Part shown: in pieces, positions 17,582 through 26,692 of the stretch
Layout: each line of letters begins with the position of its first letter
Numbering within the stretch: position 1 is the stretch's first letter
DNA from: Verrucomicrobiales bacterium
GTDB taxonomy: Bacteria > Verrucomicrobiota > Verrucomicrobiia > Verrucomicrobiales > DEV007
Assembly: GCA_016795505.1 (NCBI GenBank)
Contig: JAEUHH010000120.1
Coordinates: 1-64,000 of the forward strand
Direction of reading: 5' to 3'
Length of the DNA stretch: 64,000 nucleotides
The notes under the pieces: model-generated
What the model saw: the letters and a program-made list of their open reading frames with translations, nothing else
What the model was told of the DNA's origin: nothing
Databases searched by the model: none
Made by a program: the position numbers and the translations under genes

Positions 17582-20500
17582 TCAGTCCAGCCACTGGCGG
17601 AGTAGATGCAGATAGGGATTGCCGGCGCTGCGTCCTTTGGCAGACTCGGATTCCAGTGCTTTTCGGACTTCGATCCATCGGTCAGCGGTAATGAATTCCA
17701 CTTGGCCGGTCGCGGTGACCTGCTTTTTCGCCAGAAGGCGCATGAAATCGGGGAACCAGGGTGGTGGCAAGTTGCCGCGCGGATTGAAAACTTCCCAGTA
17801 TCGAGAACCTCGCCCCGTCGGAATGAGGCGCGAGCCGTCAAGGGTGAAGCGCACGCCTCCTTCCCATCCGGATGGGATGGGAAGGATGGCCATCGGTCTG
17901 CCATCCAATGCGTTCCAGAGTCTCAGGGTACGGTCAGCCCCGCAGGTGACGACCCGATCTCCCGCCGGATTGAAGGACGCGCTTTCAATATTCCCCCGAT
18001 GGCCGGTCAGTACGGCCACCTGATTACGGGTCTCAAGTTCCCATACCCAGACGAGACTGCCAATCATGTAAGCATGCGCCAGAATCAGCTTCCCATCAGA
18101 GCTAAACTCGGTGTATTGGGCGACGGCGGGTGCATCGGGCTTTTGGCCCGACATGGTGCGTCCCCAATCCAACGCGGCATTGCGTTCGACCGCGTTCAGA
18201 GTGCCCTGCAGCTTGCCGGAAGGGAGCTCCCAGAGCCGTATCGTGGCTTTCCCGTCTCCAGAGGAGCCCGCAATCAACCTGCCGTCGGGAGAGAAATCGA
18301 GGTTCGACACCGAATCTCCGGGCAGGATGCGGAGTGAGACGATCCTGCGTTTCGATTCGATCTCCCAGACATCGCCCTCCCGTGTGGCGAGGAACTTTCC
18401 ATCGCGGCTGAATACCACGGGTAAAGCGGGACCTGATCTCCCGAATCCACCCGATAGCTCGGTGAATTCCATGAGCCGCGTGACCCGCTTGGCATCCCAG
18501 AGCGTGCCCGGAGCAGGCAGCGAGGAACCTGAAAACAGCCGCGTTCCGTCAGGACTGAATGCCGCGACATCACCGGGATCGAGGGTGGCCAGGACATCTC
18601 CGCTGGCCAGGTTCCATAACTTCGGCGCCTGACCGGGCATGATGGAATTTTCCGGCAAGGTAGCCAGGAGGGCGGGGTCCTTTCCCAACACGATCGATCC
18701 GATCGGTTCCTGCTCTCTCGCTTGCAAGCTCGCTTCGAGCCGCCCTTCATTCAGCGACCACACTGAAACGGAACGCCGATCAGGAGATATCCCGCCAATC
18801 CGCCGTCCGTCGGGAGCCCAGCTGATTCCGGAGCCGAACTCGGGGAGTCCTTTGGTCGATTCCACAAACAACCTCTCCGGCACCGGAGCCAACGACCAGA
18901 GGATGACCGACCGGTCATCCGAAGCGGAGGCGATGCGGAGCCCGTCGGGGCTGAAACGGGCCATCAGCACGTCGGCGGTGTGGCCTCCCAAAACCTGCAG
19001 CAATTTCCCATCCGCGGCATCCCAGACCCGCACCGTATCGTCATTGGCGGCAGTCAAGATCCGGCGACCGTCCCGACTGATGTCGAGGTAGGTGATCGGC
19101 TCCTGATGTCCGTCCAAAGTGGCGATCAGGCGATAGTCGATCAGGCTCCAGATTCGGGCGCGATTGTCATTTGAGCCTGTGACAACCCAGAGTCCGTCGG
19201 GGCTGAAGCGTGGTGAGATATACGACTGTTCGCTCTCCGGAAACTCATGGATGGCGCGACCGGTGGTCGTTTCCGCAAGAAAGACACTTCCCGTGACGAA
19301 GACGATATAGTGCCGGCTATCCGGGCTGAACTCGATCCAGTTGGCCACACCACCACCGGGGCCTGATTCTCCGCCCGATTTGGACGAGGCACCATTTTCG
19401 AGCTGATAGAGCGTAATATGCCCATGACTATTGGTCGTACCGACCCACTTGCCATTCGGACTGATTTGGGCTTTTACCAGGAAATCTCCCAGCGCGCCGG
19501 TCAGCGCGGCGCCGCTTTTCGCGTTCCACACTTGGGCCTCGTGGAAGGGGGTTGCCGTCAGCAGACGGGTTCCCTCTCGGTCGAAATTCACCGTTGCTCC
19601 GCCGGTCCCCGGAAGCGTCGCGATCTCCCTGCCACTCTCCGTTTCTCGCAGCACCACTCCGAATGCGGTGGATACAGCGACCTCTCCACCGTCCCGGCTA
19701 TACTTCGCTTCCCTGATCTGTTCTTTGGACTCCATACGTCCAACGGGATCATTTTTTTCGACATCCCAGAAAAGGGCCTTGCTGCCTCCGGCCGACACGA
19801 GCCGCCTTCCATCGGGATGAAAATCGACCGAATACACCGATTCATCGTGTCCCGTCCAGATGCGACTCGGTTGGTACGGTCCCCACTCGTTTAATGCCGC
19901 CACCGCCATTTCTGCGGCAATCATTGCCTCCGAGGGATAGGTCTCCATTGCCCTCGCCAAGTAGGCCAGCGCGTCGGAAACCTGACCATCCGCCGCCAAT
20001 TGCAGCCCTATCTCCCGATCGGATTTCGCGGACTCTCTGGTGACCCGCTCTTTTTCCAGCCGTTCTTCCTCGCTCCTTTTCAGAGCCTCATCGGCCTCGA
20101 TCTGCCTCTTCTCCGCCAGCTTTTGCTGCTCCCAGGCTTGATGGCCAAACCAGCCCGAGACCGCGAGCAGCGCCAGGATGATCGAGGCGACGGCCAGCCA
20201 ACGGTTACGCCGCCTCCGCCTCTCCTGCACCTGACGGATCCGGTCTCGCTGGACCAGGTCGTCCAAGCCCACCCCCATCATGCCGGCAATCAACTTCAGC
20301 TTGGCAAACTCCAGCACCTCCCCATGACCACGGCGCAATTCTTTCGCTGCGACTTCGTGGGGAGGCTCATGCGCCTTGTCACGAACATCGCCGGCGATGG
20401 GTTCCTGCTCCAGAAGCGCGGATAGATCCTCCACCCCATTTTCATCGAGCGGATGGCGCAAGGCGGGACAGAAACACTCCCGCTCCGGCCGGACCCCAGC

Positions 20501-21022
20501 CTTCAGTCCCAGGCTGGCGTTCGGCTCGCCATCGATGATCACGGCGAAAATCTGATCGCCCCGTCCCAGTTGCTTGAAGTAGCGAACCTCTTCGTTCACA
20601 TACCGGGAAACGGCCGAACGCGGCGAGCAGATCACAATCAGGAAGCGGCTCTGTTCCAACGCTTCGCGGATGGACCCGCCGAGATCAGAGTTGATCGGCA
20701 GTTCCTTCTCGTCCTGAAACACCGGGAAAAAACGCTTCGGCATCGCTTCGCCATCGACGGTCGTCCGGTCAGCGAATGCCTCGGGAATGCGATAACTCTC
20801 CAGCGAGTGATGGAGCCACTCCGCCCAGCGGACACGGTCGCGGCTTCCATCCTGCCGGATCGCGAGATTGTCCTGATGGCTGTAGCTGATGAACGCCCAG
20901 TAGCGAAACTCGGGACCGGGCACTTGAAATGGCTCCCCACAATTGGGGCAGTCCACCTCCTGACCATACAGGCTCTGGTCGGCGGCCAATCTCTGGTCAC
21001 AATGTGGGCAGTGGATTTTCAT
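17582..21022 (-). CDS. Zinc-ribbon / TIR / transmembrane / WD40 protein
   Basis: A protein of about 1146 residues from the ATG at 21022; the frame is open to 21103. Visible in order: a zinc ribbon (CPHC at 5-8, CPNC at 25-28); a TIR domain at about 41-170 with AFISYSHQDN, FFPVFQDEKELP and SRFLIVICSPRSAVSRYVNE, where the Glu at about 144 aligns with the catalytic Glu of NAD-cleaving TIRs; an Arg-rich stretch and one membrane helix (WLAVASIILALLAVSGWFG, about 275-295); a charged coiled coil (about 298-345); then a WD40 propeller to the C-terminus. Bacterial TIR domains can cleave NAD and make cyclic ADP-ribose signals. It is divergent from a SLOG-membrane gene 205 bp away, which suggests a two-part signalling or defence system. 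Enzyme activity is inferred. Confidence 0.88.
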   Translation of the reverse strand: MKIHCPHCDQRLAADQSLYGQEVDCPNCGEPFQVPGPEFRYWAFISYSHQDNLAIRQDGSRDRVRWAEWLHHSLESYRIPEAFADRTTVDGEAMPKRFFPVFQDEKELPINSDLGGSIREALEQSRFLIVICSPRSAVSRYVNEEVRYFKQLGRGDQIFAVIIDGEPNASLGLKAGVRPERECFCPALRHPLDENGVEDLSALLEQEPIAGDVRDKAHEPPHEVAAKELRRGHGEVLEFAKLKLIAGMMGVGLDDLVQRDRIRQVQERRRRRNRWLAVASIILALLAVSGWFGHQAWEQQKLAEKRQIEADEALKRSEEERLEKERVTRESAKSDREIGLQLAADGQVSDALAYLARAMETYPSEAMIAAEMAVAALNEWGPYQPSRIWTGHDESVYSVDFHPDGRRLVSAGGSKALFWDVEKNDPVGRMESKEQIREAKYSRDGGEVAVSTAFGVVLRETESGREIATLPGTGGATVNFDREGTRLLTATPFHEAQVWNAKSGAALTGALGDFLVKAQISPNGKWVGTTNSHGHITLYQLENGASSKSGGESGPGGGVANWIEFSPDSRHYIVFVTGSVFLAETTTGRAIHEFPESEQSYISPRFSPDGLWVVTGSNDNRARIWSLIDYRLIATLDGHQEPITYLDISRDGRRILTAANDDTVRVWDAADGKLLQVLGGHTADVLMARFSPDGLRIASASDDRSVILWSLAPVPERLFVESTKGLPEFGSGISWAPDGRRIGGISPDRRSVSVWSLNEGRLEASLQAREQEPIGSIVLGKDPALLATLPENSIMPGQAPKLWNLASGDVLATLDPGDVAAFSPDGTRLFSGSSLPAPGTLWDAKRVTRLMEFTELSGGFGRSGPALPVVFSRDGKFLATREGDVWEIESKRRIVSLRILPGDSVSNLDFSPDGRLIAGSSGDGKATIRLWELPSGKLQGTLNAVERNAALDWGRTMSGQKPDAPAVAQYTEFSSDGKLILAHAYMIGSLVWVWELETRNQVAVLTGHRGNIESASFNPAGDRVVTCGADRTLRLWNALDGRPMAILPIPSGWEGGVRFTLDGSRLIPTGRGSRYWEVFNPRGNLPPPWFPDFMRLLAKKQVTATGQVEFITADRWIEVRKALESESAKGRSAGNPYLHLLRQWLD

Positions 21023-21227
21023 GCTCGCCACCAGGAAGGTGGGCATCGGCTGATTACTTCTCCCGCGGGCAAGAAAATGCAAACGGATCATTGCCACGTT
21101 CAAGGCCGGCGCATGAGCATGACGCCCTACGTCGCCCTACGAGCTGCCAGCCTGTCTGACACAGAAGTCCACTGACTCGGCGTCTTGGGATTGGACAAGA
21201 GCCAGGTTCCAGCCAAGACTCCTTCTC

Positions 21228-22781
21228 ATGTTGTCGCCTGTTTGGATCGTAGGGTTTTCGGGGCATCGCAAAGTTCCCGATCGGGAGGGAGCCGCTCGGG
21301 AATTGGAGATGCTTTTTCAGAGATTGGCCGAAAGGATCAAAGCTGCCGGGGGCACGCCAGCTTTGTGCACAAGTCCGGCGGCGGGAGCCGACCTCCTTGC
21401 CCTGACTGCGGCCGAAAAGGCGGGCTTCTCGATCCATCTGGTGTTGCCGCTTCCAGTCGACGAGTTCCGTCACGATTTCGAGGACACCGCCGAGTGGTCC
21501 ATCGCCTCTGAATGGATCGCCAAAGCCACCATGGATGCCGAGGGTAGTACCATCAGGACACCCAGTGCCATCCTACCCAGACCGGAGTGTTATTATGAAT
21601 CAGGACTGGATATCGTCTCCGCCAGCGATGTGCTGGTCGTGTATTGGGATGGCGAACCTGCCAATGGACTTGGCGGGACCTCTGATGTGGTCGATCTGGC
21701 CAAAAGTCAGGGAAAGCCCGTGTTGCGGGTCGACACGCGGGCACAGCCACACGGGGCCGAAAGTGTTTCACCGTTGACCGGGCTTCCCGAGTCTTGGCCC
21801 GAGCCGGATCCGGTGATTGAGCGGCTCAATCACCTGATTCGCGAAGAACACGTTTCGGCCACCGCCAACGCCGGGGAGATCCAGAACCTCTTCGACTCCA
21901 TCGCCGACCGCCGGGCCCCCCAATTTCGACGTGGCGTCGCCAGGGCCATCTGGATTCATGCGCTGGCCGCCTTGATCGGCGCCGTACCGAGCCTCTTCTA
22001 CTTCGCGATCGTACCCAAGAGTGCGGCTCCCAGCAAAGAAAGCCTCGAAAAGTGGGGTAAACTGGCGCAAGCTTTTACCGCAGTCGAATTGGTGCTGGTC
22101 CTTGCCGCCTTGGTGGTGACACTGCTGCTCTACTGGGGAAAGACCCAACAACGCTGGCTGATGACGCGGTTTGCGGCCGAGTTGGTTCGGGGGCTTCGAG
22201 CCGCCCGACCGTGGCTGAACCCGCTGAACCCACAGGTGGATCGCCACCTTCCCGGATGGCGCCGATTTGCGATCACGGTCAGCTTGCGGGCATGTCCAGA
22301 TGCCCTGCCAGGTGAGTCGTTGGACAAAAAGAAGCAGCACTACCTGAAGTGGAGGATTTCCCACCAAGCGGAGCACTATCGGGAGAAATCGGAGTCCGCC
22401 GAGCATGCGCATCATCGATGGCATACCCTCGCCAAATGGGCAGCGATTCTAGCGCCCTTTGCCGTCACCTTTGCCCTGGCCGACAAGATGTTTGAACTCG
22501 AATTGACAAAAAGTTGGTGGGGCGCCTTTTGTGGAAAGTTTCTACCGGTTGCCCTGCCGCTCACGGCCGCTTCCGCGACCGCAATGCGGAATGCGCTTGA
22601 CCTCACCCGCCGGGCAACCCGCTATCCTGAAATGGTCCAGCGATTGGCCGCATCCGAGTTGGCATTGGAATCCGCCAAGACCGAACTCTCCGCCTCGCAA
22701 GTCATCTCCAGAACGGAGGAAATCCTGCTGGACGAACTGATCGAGTGGAATCTGGCGGCCTCAAATGCTGGAGCACACTGA
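21228..22781 (+). CDS. SLOG domain fused to a SLATT-like four-helix membrane module
   Basis: A 517-residue protein. Residues 1-175 have the SLOG (LOG/DprA-like Rossmann) pattern: VGFSGHRKVPD at the start, AAGADLLAL, LVLPLPVDEF, and SDVLVVYWDGEP followed by GGTSDVVDLAKSQGKPV. SLOG domains bind nucleotide-derived ligands; in Thoeris ThsA a SLOG domain senses the TIR product. The rest holds four predicted membrane helices (about 240-262, 284-304, 401-418, 433-452) with the charged pattern RWLMTRFAAELVRGLRAARP after the second pair start, which recalls the SLATT effector module. The divergent neighbour encodes a TIR protein. A ligand-gated membrane effector is the likely role, by analogy. Confidence 0.8.
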   Translation: MLSPVWIVGFSGHRKVPDREGAARELEMLFQRLAERIKAAGGTPALCTSPAAGADLLALTAAEKAGFSIHLVLPLPVDEFRHDFEDTAEWSIASEWIAKATMDAEGSTIRTPSAILPRPECYYESGLDIVSASDVLVVYWDGEPANGLGGTSDVVDLAKSQGKPVLRVDTRAQPHGAESVSPLTGLPESWPEPDPVIERLNHLIREEHVSATANAGEIQNLFDSIADRRAPQFRRGVARAIWIHALAALIGAVPSLFYFAIVPKSAAPSKESLEKWGKLAQAFTAVELVLVLAALVVTLLLYWGKTQQRWLMTRFAAELVRGLRAARPWLNPLNPQVDRHLPGWRRFAITVSLRACPDALPGESLDKKKQHYLKWRISHQAEHYREKSESAEHAHHRWHTLAKWAAILAPFAVTFALADKMFELELTKSWWGAFCGKFLPVALPLTAASATAMRNALDLTRRATRYPEMVQRLAASELALESAKTELSASQVISRTEEILLDELIEWNLAASNAGAH

Positions 22782-23029
22782 CTGATCGTATTCCCGAAAC
22801 GGCATTACATCGAACCACGATCTCCCAGGACGCTATTCCGTGTACTCTCTCCGCGCCCCTGGCTCTCGGCCCGACCGTTCACTTCTTGGGGACCAGACGC
22901 TTGCTGGACCCAGATTCGATAGCCCGGCAAAGCTTTGACTGCATGGCCCGCAAAGCGGAGAGACCGGCTCATTTTTGACGACGCAGAGAGGGATAATGTA
23001 CAAAAAGCCCCCGCAGCCGATGGGGCAAG

Positions 23030-23082
23030 TTTCCGATCCAACAGGGTATCATGTCCGATGCAACCCTGTTCGATCGGAAAGG
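23030..23082. repeat. Dispersed palindromic repeat, locus 3
   Basis: The best hairpin of the family. Left arm 23030-23047 and right arm 23063-23080 pair over 18 positions with one C-C mismatch: TTTCCGATC pairs with GATCGGAAA, and AACAGGGT with ACCCTGTT. The loop is 15 nt. It lies in the 382-bp gap between the convergent SLOG-membrane gene (ends 22781) and alaS (ends 23164), where it could serve as a two-way terminator although no T-run follows. No gene was seen in the rest of the gap. Confidence 0.8.
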
Positions 23083-23163
23083 GGTGCTTCGCCCTTGCTT
23101 CCGCCGGCTTTTTGCTTTTTCCGCCAAGTGTCGCGCAACACACCGTCCGCGCACGAAAGCCGA

Positions 23164-25977
23164 TTACCGCCCCACCATCTCCCGCGCCTTGGAGAGCATG
23201 GCATCGACCTGAGTGGCGTCGGGGCCGGCTCCTCGCGCCATCTCGGGCTTGCCGCCGCCCTTGCCACCGACGATGGCGCAGAGGTCGCGGACGAGATCGC
23301 CGGCTTTGAGGGTCGCGGTGAGGGCGGCGGGCACGAGGGCGCCAACCTGCACGGAGCCGTCGGCCACCACGGCGAGCACGGCGGGGTGGGCGAACTGGCG
23401 GGCCTTGAGGCCGTTGAGCGCCTCCTGGAGTAGGGCGGCATTGTCGCCGGGGATCAGGGCGACGAGCGGACCGTCAGCGGCGGCGGCCTGCTCCAGCCAT
23501 TCGGCGGCGGCCCGGGCGGCGGCGCCGGCCTGGAGTTTCTTCAGACGCTTCTCGGCTTCGACGGCGGCTTCGTTGGTTTCCTCCAGGGTGCGCTGGCCGT
23601 GGGCGAAGGTGGCATTGATCTGGGCGATGTCGGCACGCTCGGCCAGCAGGGCGCCCATGATGTGGGGGAAATCGTTGACGGTGACCGGCGCCTCGCCGAG
23701 GGCGGCGAGTTTCTCATTCGCGGCGGCCAGCTTGGCGCGCGCGGCCTTGAGATCGACATCCCATTTTTCCACCATCTCATTGAGATAAGCCCAGGCGGCA
23801 TCGCCGCACACGGCCTCGACGCGGCGGATGCCGGCGGCGATGGCGCCCTCGCTCTTGATCTTGAACAGGCCGATCTCGCTGGTGCGGCGCACGTGGGTGC
23901 CGCCGCACAGCTCCATCGAGTAGCCATCCAGAGCGCCGCCGTGGCCTCCGATCTGCACGACGCGCACGAGGTCGCCGTATTTGTCGCCGAAGAACTGCAT
24001 CACATCGGCGCGGCCTTTCACCTCGGCATGGGGCACCTCGCGCCACGAGACGGGATCGTCGGCGGCGATGCGGGCGTTGACCGACTCCTCCATGGCGGCG
24101 ATCTGCGCGGGGGTGATGGCGGCGCTGTTGAAGTCGAAACGCAGCCGGTGCTCGTCGACGGACGAGCCCTGCTGGGTGGCGTCGCGGGACACGATCTCGT
24201 GCAGGGCCCAGTGGAGCAGGTGGGTGGCGCTGTGGTGGGCCTCGATGGGCCGACGGCGGGCGGTGTCGAGCCGCAGGGTCACGGTGTCGCCGGGTTTCAC
24301 TGGAGCGGCGGCGGGGACGAGATGGGCGCGGGCCTTGCCGATCTGTTGGACTCCGGTGACGGGAAATTCGGTCCCGGACACAGTCAGGGTGCCGGTGTCG
24401 CCGACTTGGCCGCCCATCTCGGCGTAAAAGACGGTCTGGTCGGTGATGACGAAGAGGGCATCGTCCTGCGGATGCACCTCGAGCACGGTGGCCTGGGTCT
24501 CGTCGGCCTCGAAGCCGCGCATTTCCGTCACGGCAGAGGTGGAAATGTCGAGCGCGCGGACGACGGCGGATTTTTGCGCGGCGCGGGCCCGCTCGCGCTG
24601 CTGTTCCATGAGGTCCTCGAAGCGGGCCATGTCGACGGTGAGGCGGCGCTCGGCGCACAGCAGCTCGGTCAGGTCGACGGGGAAGCCGTAGGTGTCGTAA
24701 AGCTCGAAGGCGGCATCGCCCGAGAAAGTGTCACCGGTCACGACCGTTTCCTCGAAGCGCTTCAGCCCGCGGTCGAGCGTCTGGTTGAAGCTCGCCTCCT
24801 CCTGCTCCAGGGTGGCGCGGACGGTGTCCTGGCGGGTCTTGAGTTCGGGAAACTCGTCGCCCATTTCTTCGACCAGAGTGGCGACGAGGGCTCCGAAAAA
24901 GGGCTTGTCGCTGGAGAATCCGAGTTGGCGTCCGTATTTCACCGCGCGGCGCAGGATGCGGCGCAGCACGTAGTTGCGGCCGGTGTTGCCGGGCAAAATG
25001 CCGTCGGCGATGGAGAACGACAGCGTGCGCAGGTGGTCGGCGATGACGCGGAAGGCGATGGCGTCCTTCATCTCCGCTGTGAAAGTGGCGCGGTCGGCGC
25101 CGGGGGCGGGATAGATGTTCGTGTAGGTCTTGCCGCTGAGGGCTTCCAGCCGGCGGAAGATGGGCTGAAAGACGTCGGTGGCGTAGTTGCTCGGCTTTTG
25201 GGAAAAATCGGTGAAGCGTTTCGTGCCCTGAATGATGGAGCAGGCACGCTCGAAGCCCATGCCGGTGTCGACATGCTTGGCGGGCAGCTCGCGGAAGGTG
25301 CCATCGGCCTCGGCGTTGTACTGGATGAAGACGAGATTCCAGATCTCGATGCAGAGGTCGGAGTCGTTGTTCACCAGTTTGCCCTGCGAATCGCCCTCCG
25401 GGGTGAGATCGACGTGCAGCTCGGAGCAGGGGCCGCAGGGGCCGGTCTCGCCCATCATCCAGAAATTGTCCTTCACCCCGCCGTTCACGATCTGGACGGC
25501 TGGATCGCAGCCCTTGGCACGGAACAAGGCGGCCCAGATGTCCCAGGCTTCCTGGTCGAACTCGCCGGGATCGCCCGGTTTCGGCGCATAGACGGAGGCG
25601 TAGAGCCGGTTGGCGGGCAGACCCCAGCGTTCCACGACGAGTTCCCACGCCCACTCGATGGCCTCCTTTTTGAAATAATTGCCGAAGGACCAGTTCCCCA
25701 GCATCTCAAAGAAGGTGTGGTGATAGGTGTCGTAGCCGACATCCTCGAGGTCGTTGTGCTTGCCGCCGGCGCGGATGCACTTCTGGGTGTCGGCGGCGCG
25801 GGGCGGGTCGTAGGGGGCCTTTTCGACGCCGAGGAAATACGGAACGAAGGGGTTCATCCCCGCGTTGGTGAACAGCAGGCCCGGCGATTGCGGCAGCAGC
25901 GAGGCGGACGGCACGATGGTGTGCTGTTTTTCGCGGAAGAAATCGAGGAAGGATTGCCGGATGTCGCGTGAGGTCAT
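23164..25977 (-). CDS. alaS: Alanyl-tRNA synthetase
   Basis: AlaS charges tRNA-Ala with alanine in the cytoplasm. The 937 residues begin with RQSFLDFFREKQHTIVPSAS and GLLFTNAGMNPFVPYFLG, typical of class II AlaS. The editing domain shows HHSATHLLHWALHEI and CGGTHVRRTSEIGLFKI, including the zinc-binding His and Cys residues. The C-terminal C-Ala part ends with IVGGKGGGKPEMARG. Length is slightly above the usual 875. The start codon matches the conserved N-terminus. It stands alone on the minus strand, followed by a palindromic repeat. Confidence 0.97.
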   Translation of the reverse strand: MTSRDIRQSFLDFFREKQHTIVPSASLLPQSPGLLFTNAGMNPFVPYFLGVEKAPYDPPRAADTQKCIRAGGKHNDLEDVGYDTYHHTFFEMLGNWSFGNYFKKEAIEWAWELVVERWGLPANRLYASVYAPKPGDPGEFDQEAWDIWAALFRAKGCDPAVQIVNGGVKDNFWMMGETGPCGPCSELHVDLTPEGDSQGKLVNNDSDLCIEIWNLVFIQYNAEADGTFRELPAKHVDTGMGFERACSIIQGTKRFTDFSQKPSNYATDVFQPIFRRLEALSGKTYTNIYPAPGADRATFTAEMKDAIAFRVIADHLRTLSFSIADGILPGNTGRNYVLRRILRRAVKYGRQLGFSSDKPFFGALVATLVEEMGDEFPELKTRQDTVRATLEQEEASFNQTLDRGLKRFEETVVTGDTFSGDAAFELYDTYGFPVDLTELLCAERRLTVDMARFEDLMEQQRERARAAQKSAVVRALDISTSAVTEMRGFEADETQATVLEVHPQDDALFVITDQTVFYAEMGGQVGDTGTLTVSGTEFPVTGVQQIGKARAHLVPAAAPVKPGDTVTLRLDTARRRPIEAHHSATHLLHWALHEIVSRDATQQGSSVDEHRLRFDFNSAAITPAQIAAMEESVNARIAADDPVSWREVPHAEVKGRADVMQFFGDKYGDLVRVVQIGGHGGALDGYSMELCGGTHVRRTSEIGLFKIKSEGAIAAGIRRVEAVCGDAAWAYLNEMVEKWDVDLKAARAKLAAANEKLAALGEAPVTVNDFPHIMGALLAERADIAQINATFAHGQRTLEETNEAAVEAEKRLKKLQAGAAARAAAEWLEQAAAADGPLVALIPGDNAALLQEALNGLKARQFAHPAVLAVVADGSVQVGALVPAALTATLKAGDLVRDLCAIVGGKGGGKPEMARGAGPDATQVDAMLSKAREMVGR

Positions 25978-26064
25978 GGCTGAAATGGGGGCGTAAGAGA
26001 TACGCCCGGAAGGCGCGACGGCAAGCGGAAGGGTGGCCCGGAAAAGGGGCCGGGGTGGCGGCGC

Positions 26065-26493
26065 TCAGAGGGTGAACTCGTACAGCACAAAGGGCTGCGG
26101 CTCGGCGCTCCCGGACAGCGAGGCGTAGAGGCCCCGGGCAGCCTGATTGTCCGGCTCGGTGCCCACCCAGGCCAGCCGGCAGCCGAGGGCGCGGCCGCGG
26201 TCGAAAAGTGCTTCCATCAGTCGCCGCCCGATGCCGCGCCGGTGATGGGTGGGGGCGACACCGACCTCGTTGATCCAAAGCTGGACCGACTTGTCGGGAT
26301 GGTAGTGGTCCACCGCCGAGGCAAAGCCAACGATGCAGCCATCCTCAACGGCGACGGCCAGGTGATGGCGGGGATCCTCCAAAAACTGCCGGGCCCACGC
26401 CTCGACGACGGGCTCGTCGAAGACTCCGTCCGCGACGCGATGCAGGACGGCTTCCTCGCCGCTTTTCAGGATGCGGATTTCAACGGAATTCAT
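26065..26493 (-). CDS. GNAT-family N-acetyltransferase
   Basis: A 142-residue acetyltransferase of the GNAT superfamily from the ATG at 26493 (MNSVEIRILKSGEEAVLHRV); ten more in-frame codons upstream look spurious. The acetyl-CoA loop is seen in the segment INEVGVAPTHHRRGIGRRLM (R/Q-x-x-G-x-G/A pattern), followed by AWVGTEPDNQAARGLYASLS and the terminal VLYEFTL strand. The substrate cannot be told from sequence. It lies just upstream of alaS on the same strand (87 bp), possibly with its own promoter. Confidence 0.85.
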   Translation of the reverse strand: MNSVEIRILKSGEEAVLHRVADGVFDEPVVEAWARQFLEDPRHHLAVAVEDGCIVGFASAVDHYHPDKSVQLWINEVGVAPTHHRRGIGRRLMEALFDRGRALGCRLAWVGTEPDNQAARGLYASLSGSAEPQPFVLYEFTL

Positions 26494-26692
26494 CGGGCCA
26501 AGGGAGGAAGGGTGTCGGAACAAATGCTCAACCCTTCACCGGGCTCAGGAGCCGGCTCAGGTGAGTGGGAATCAGAATAGGGGATGCCGGCGGCCGATTC
26601 AACGCGCCGATTTCGGCGCTTTCGCAGGGGGGTGCGGCGGCCCCGTCATTGCGGCATTGTCACGGGCGGACGGGCTTTCGTAAGTTCCCGAC

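Noticed and set aside
23599-25971. Long plus-strand frame opposite alaS
   Set aside because: It is the antisense of a firmly identified gene; glycine- and valine-rich sequence typical of GC-rich shadows. The same holds for long frames opposite ahcY, metK, recG and the M48 gene.
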